DNA of 7,968 nt. It comes from Gammaproteobacteria bacterium. Lineage in GTDB: Bacteria; Pseudomonadota; Gammaproteobacteria; Steroidobacterales; JACDCP01. Below, piece by piece: positions 6,004 to 7,968 of the stretch. Below the pieces are notes generated by a model. It worked only from the letters and a program-made list of their open reading frames with translations. It did not search any database and was not told the DNA's origin. The stretch covers positions 1 to 7,968 of the forward strand of contig JACDCP010000149.1 of assembly GCA_013817465.1 (NCBI GenBank), read 5' to 3'. Within the stretch, counting starts at the first letter, position 1. The number at the start of each line of letters is the position of its first letter. A program made the position numbers and the translations under genes.

Positions 6004-7065
6004 TTAATGATTCACGCGCGGCAAAAAACTGTCGACAAAGATACGCTCCTCGTACGCCCCTTGCGCCTTTACGGCCACGACGCAGGCCTCAACGAAGGTC
6101 GGTGACCCGGCGCTCAGGACCCACCATCCGGACAGATCCGGGAACTCCTCGGCGAGGAATCCTTGCAGGCGCCCCTTGCGCCAGTGCGCGTGCGGCGGCA
6201 TTTCATCCTGGCGGGTGAGCGTGATCAAGTAGCGGAAGTGCGAATAGCGGTGGGCCAGCGCGCGCAGCTCGTCCTGCGCGAACACTTCGCTTGCGTCGCG
6301 GACCGAGAAGATCAACACAGCTTCGCGCTCATGGCCCCGCGCCAGCAGATTCTTGAGGATTGACAGAATGGGCGCGAGCCCCGTGCCGCCGGCGAGGAGC
6401 AGCATCGGGTCGTCGATGTCAGACGGCAAAGTGAACTGACCGTACGGCCCGTGCACGGTGACGTGCCTGCCGACGCACAGCTCCTCGTGAATCCAGCCGC
6501 TCGAAGCGCCGCCCGGGTGACGAACGATGTAGAACTCGAGCAGCCCGCTCACGGGCTTGCCTGATTCGTCCGCCGGCGTCGCGATTGAATAGGTCCGGTG
6601 TGGGCTCACGCCGGCCGTGCCGATCTCCATGTGCATGCCGGACTCGTAGCGAAAATCCACTTCCGGCGGCACGGCGACGACGAGGCGGCGCACGGACGGC
6701 GTCACCGCCACGCAGCTCACGACCTCGGCGTCGAAGCGCTGCGGCTCGATGGCCGCTCCGGCACTCGCCGAGGGCATCGGGTTCAGCATGCGGATCTTGA
6801 GCACGTCGCTCGTCGCGCGGCTCTGGCAGATCAGGCATTTGCCCTCCGCTTTCTCTTCCTCTGTGATCGTGAAGCCCATCACCCAGCCGTGATCGACGCT
6901 GCCTTCGAGGACTTGCGCCTTACAGGTGCCGCAGGCGCCGCCGCGGCAGTTGTGCGGCAGGCGGATGCCGTGCTTGATGGCCTCGTCGAGCACGAGCTCG
7001 GTCTTCTCGCACTCGAAGGTCGCGTCGTTGTTCTCGACGATGACCTTGCAAACGTTCGCGCTCAT
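6004..7065 (-). CDS. 2Fe-2S ferredoxin/FAD/NAD(P)-dependent oxidoreductase
   Basis: This 353-aa cytoplasmic electron-transfer reductase carries electrons from NAD(P)H through FAD to a plant-type 2Fe-2S centre and on to a partner oxygenase or other acceptor. The ferredoxin domain is N-terminal: C40-x4-C45-x2-C48 (CRGGACGTC), with C80 in CLICQ as the fourth ligand. The FAD-binding barrel follows, with RTYS at 157-160. The nucleotide-binding domain has GGTGLAP at 226-232 and ends ERIFVDSFLP. This order is that of phenol hydroxylase, xylene monooxygenase and benzoate dioxygenase reductases and of CDP-6-deoxy-glucoseen reductases, and the length is normal for them. It starts 10 nt after the E2 stop, without a strong ribosome-binding site, so translation is probably coupled. 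No oxygenase gene is in the window, so the electron acceptor is unknown. The gene looks intact. Confidence 0.88.
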   Translation of the reverse strand: MSANVCKVIVENNDATFECEKTELVLDEAIKHGIRLPHNCRGGACGTCKAQVLEGSVDHGWVMGFTITEEEKAEGKCLICQSRATSDVLKIRMLNPMPSASAGAAIEPQRFDAEVVSCVAVTPSVRRLVVAVPPEVDFRYESGMHMEIGTAGVSPHRTYSIATPADESGKPVSGLLEFYIVRHPGGASSGWIHEELCVGRHVTVHGPYGQFTLPSDIDDPMLLLAGGTGLAPILSILKNLLARGHEREAVLIFSVRDASEVFAQDELRALAHRYSHFRYLITLTRQDEMPPHAHWRKGRLQGFLAEEFPDLSGWWVLSAGSPTFVEACVVAVKAQGAYEERIFVDSFLPRVNH

Positions 7066-7075
7066 GGTGAGCCGC

Positions 7076-7968
7076 TCAGACCGGCCACTTTTCGAGCGTG
7101 GCGACGAACTCGGTCAGGAACGCGTTAGCCTGGAAGCCGTCGAGGGCGCGGTGGTCTATGGTCAGGGTCACGTAGCAGCGCGGCCGCGGCTCGATCACGT
7201 CCCGGCCGTCCTTCTCGACGACGACCGCGCGCTTCTCGAGCTTGCCGATGCCGAGAATCGCGGTCTGCGGCTGGTTGATGACGATCGGCGTCGCGACCAG
7301 GCTGCCGCTGACGCCGTGGTTGGAGATCGTGAACGTGCCGCCGCGGATCTCTTCCGGCGCGAGCCGGTTCGCATGGGCTTTTTCGGTGAGCGCCTGCAGA
7401 CGCCGCGCGGTTTCGGCGAGGTCGAGGTCCTGGACGCGGCGCAGCACGGGCACGATGAGCCCTTCGTCGTCGAGCGCAATGCCGACACCAATGTTGAAGT
7501 CGTCGAAGATTTCGAGGACATCGTCGTGGAAGCGGCTGTTGGCTTCGGGCACCTTCTCGAGCGCTGCGACGGCGGCGCGTACGAAATAGGCGGTCAGGGC
7601 GAGCCGGATGCCGTCGCTAGCGAATGCCTCGCGCTCGCGGGCGCGGTGCGCGAGCACGGCCGTCAGGTCGGCTTCGAACACTGCGGTAACGTGGGGCGCC
7701 GTGTTCATGCTCTGGATCATGTGGGCCGCGATGCGCTTGCGCATGGCGCTATGGGGGATGCGGCGGCCGGCGAGTTTTTCCCTTCCTCCTGCCCCCTCCT
7801 CCGTGGGGAGGGGGGAAGGAGTTGTGCGGGCAAGGTGATCCAGCACGTCCTGATGGGTGATGCGGCCTTCGCGGCCGCTGCCATCGATGTCGTTTGCGTT
7901 CAGATCATGTTCTTCGAGCAGCCGACGCACGGCGGGGCTCAGGCGCGTCTGCGCACCCCCTGCGCGCG
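7076..7968 (-). CDS. 2-oxoacid (or acetoin) dehydrogenase E2 dihydrolipoamide acyltransferase, 5' end outside window
   Basis: This E2 core subunit transfers the acyl group from lipoyl-lysine to CoA in a 2-oxoacid dehydrogenase-type complex. The visible part begins in the E3/E1-binding domain (TRLSPAVRRLLEEHDLNAND and IDGSGREGRITHQDV), passes through a short linker, and continues in the catalytic acyltransferase domain from RRIPHSAMRKRIAAHM. The active-site motif DHRALDG lies at 7136-7156, about 25 residues from the C-terminus, with the catalytic His intact. The frame stays open to the window edge, so the lipoyl domain(s) and true start lie beyond 7968; an internal GTG at 7930 falls inside the binding domain and is not the start. 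The linker is encoded partly by a palindrome at 7780-7820. The substrate (pyruvate, branched-chain 2-oxoacid or acetoin) cannot be decided from this subunit. It is in an operon with the reductase just downstream. Confidence 0.92.
   Translation of the reverse strand, partial: RAGGAQTRLSPAVRRLLEEHDLNANDIDGSGREGRITHQDVLDHLARTTPSPLPTEEGAGGREKLAGRRIPHSAMRKRIAAHMIQSMNTAPHVTAVFEADLTAVLAHRAREREAFASDGIRLALTAYFVRAAVAALEKVPEANSRFHDDVLEIFDDFNIGVGIALDDEGLIVPVLRRVQDLDLAETARRLQALTEKAHANRLAPEEIRGGTFTISNHGVSGSLVATPIVINQPQTAILGIGKLEKRAVVVEKDGRDVIEPRPRCYVTLTIDHRALDGFQANAFLTEFVATLEKWPV
7780..7820. repeat. GC-rich palindromic element inside the E2 linker coding region
   Basis: The plus strand reads a pyrimidine-rich arm (CCCTTCCTCCTGCCCCCTCC) and, after a short loop TCCGT, a purine-rich arm (GGGGAGGGGGGAAGGA). 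CCCCCTCC pairs with GGAGGGGG and CCTTCC with GGAAGG, leaving an asymmetric inner bulge. On the coding strand it yields SPLPTEEGAGGR, which falls between the E3-binding domain and the catalytic domain. Peptides of the form SPLP-x-EG are what dispersed palindromic repeats in proteobacterial genomes encode when they land in genes. In-frame insertion in a flexible linker would be tolerated. Confidence 0.6.

Noticed and set aside
5860..6105. Plus-strand open frame of 81 codons
   Set aside because: It overlaps the 3' end of the reductase and has no recognisable features.
6598..7128. Plus-strand open frame of 176 codons
   Set aside because: It is antisense to the reductase with its intact cofactor motifs, and its product is His/Arg/Ala-rich noise.

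Overview
The window looks like a proteobacterial chromosome or plasmid segment, probably beta- or gamma-proteobacterial. The evidence is the GC-rich catabolic-type operon at the right end, the IS3-family elements, a FimB-like tyrosine recombinase remnant and an RmInt1-like group II intron. No rRNA, tRNA or CRISPR array is visible. The left two thirds is a junction-rich accessory patch made almost entirely of broken mobile DNA. The right quarter is an ordinary-looking metabolic operon that runs off the window edge.

Layout, left to right. (1) 1-340 and about 2174-2236 (minus strand) are two exon pieces of one decayed IS3-family OrfB transposase. They are separated by a group II intron of about 1.83 kb (about 341-2173). 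The intron has a recognisable domain V and domain VI and encodes a 413-aa reverse transcriptase/maturase with no endonuclease domain. (2) 2402-4762 is the only substantial plus-strand gene: a very GC-rich 786-aa multidomain protein. It has an N-terminal zinc-metalloprotease domain (HELGH plus a Met-turn-like CIMGG), a beta-rich segment, about six propeller-like repeats, and a C-terminal fascin-like beta-trefoil with three glycine-rich repeats. It looks transferred, possibly from an actinobacterium. (3) 4850-5113 (minus) is a tyrosine recombinase pseudogene with frameshifts, an internal deletion and a lost C-terminus. (4) 5221-5704 (minus) is the left part of a second IS3-family element: an intact orfA and a truncated orfB. 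(5) 5769-6003 is unassigned. (6) 6004-7968 (minus) holds a 2Fe-2S/FAD/NAD(P) electron-transfer reductase directly downstream of a 2-oxoacid dehydrogenase E2 gene that continues past the window.

The E2 and reductase genes are separated by 10 nt and form one operon. E2 would move an acyl group from a 2-oxoacid or acetoin-type substrate to CoA. The reductase would pass electrons from NAD(P)H through FAD and a plant-type ferredoxin centre to a partner outside the window. The E2 linker carries an in-frame GC-rich palindrome that resembles a repeat element inserted into coding DNA. The most interesting items are the protease-propeller-trefoil protein with its displaced third zinc histidine, the intron whose exons can be rejoined in frame across an IS3 transposase, and the palindrome in the E2 linker.
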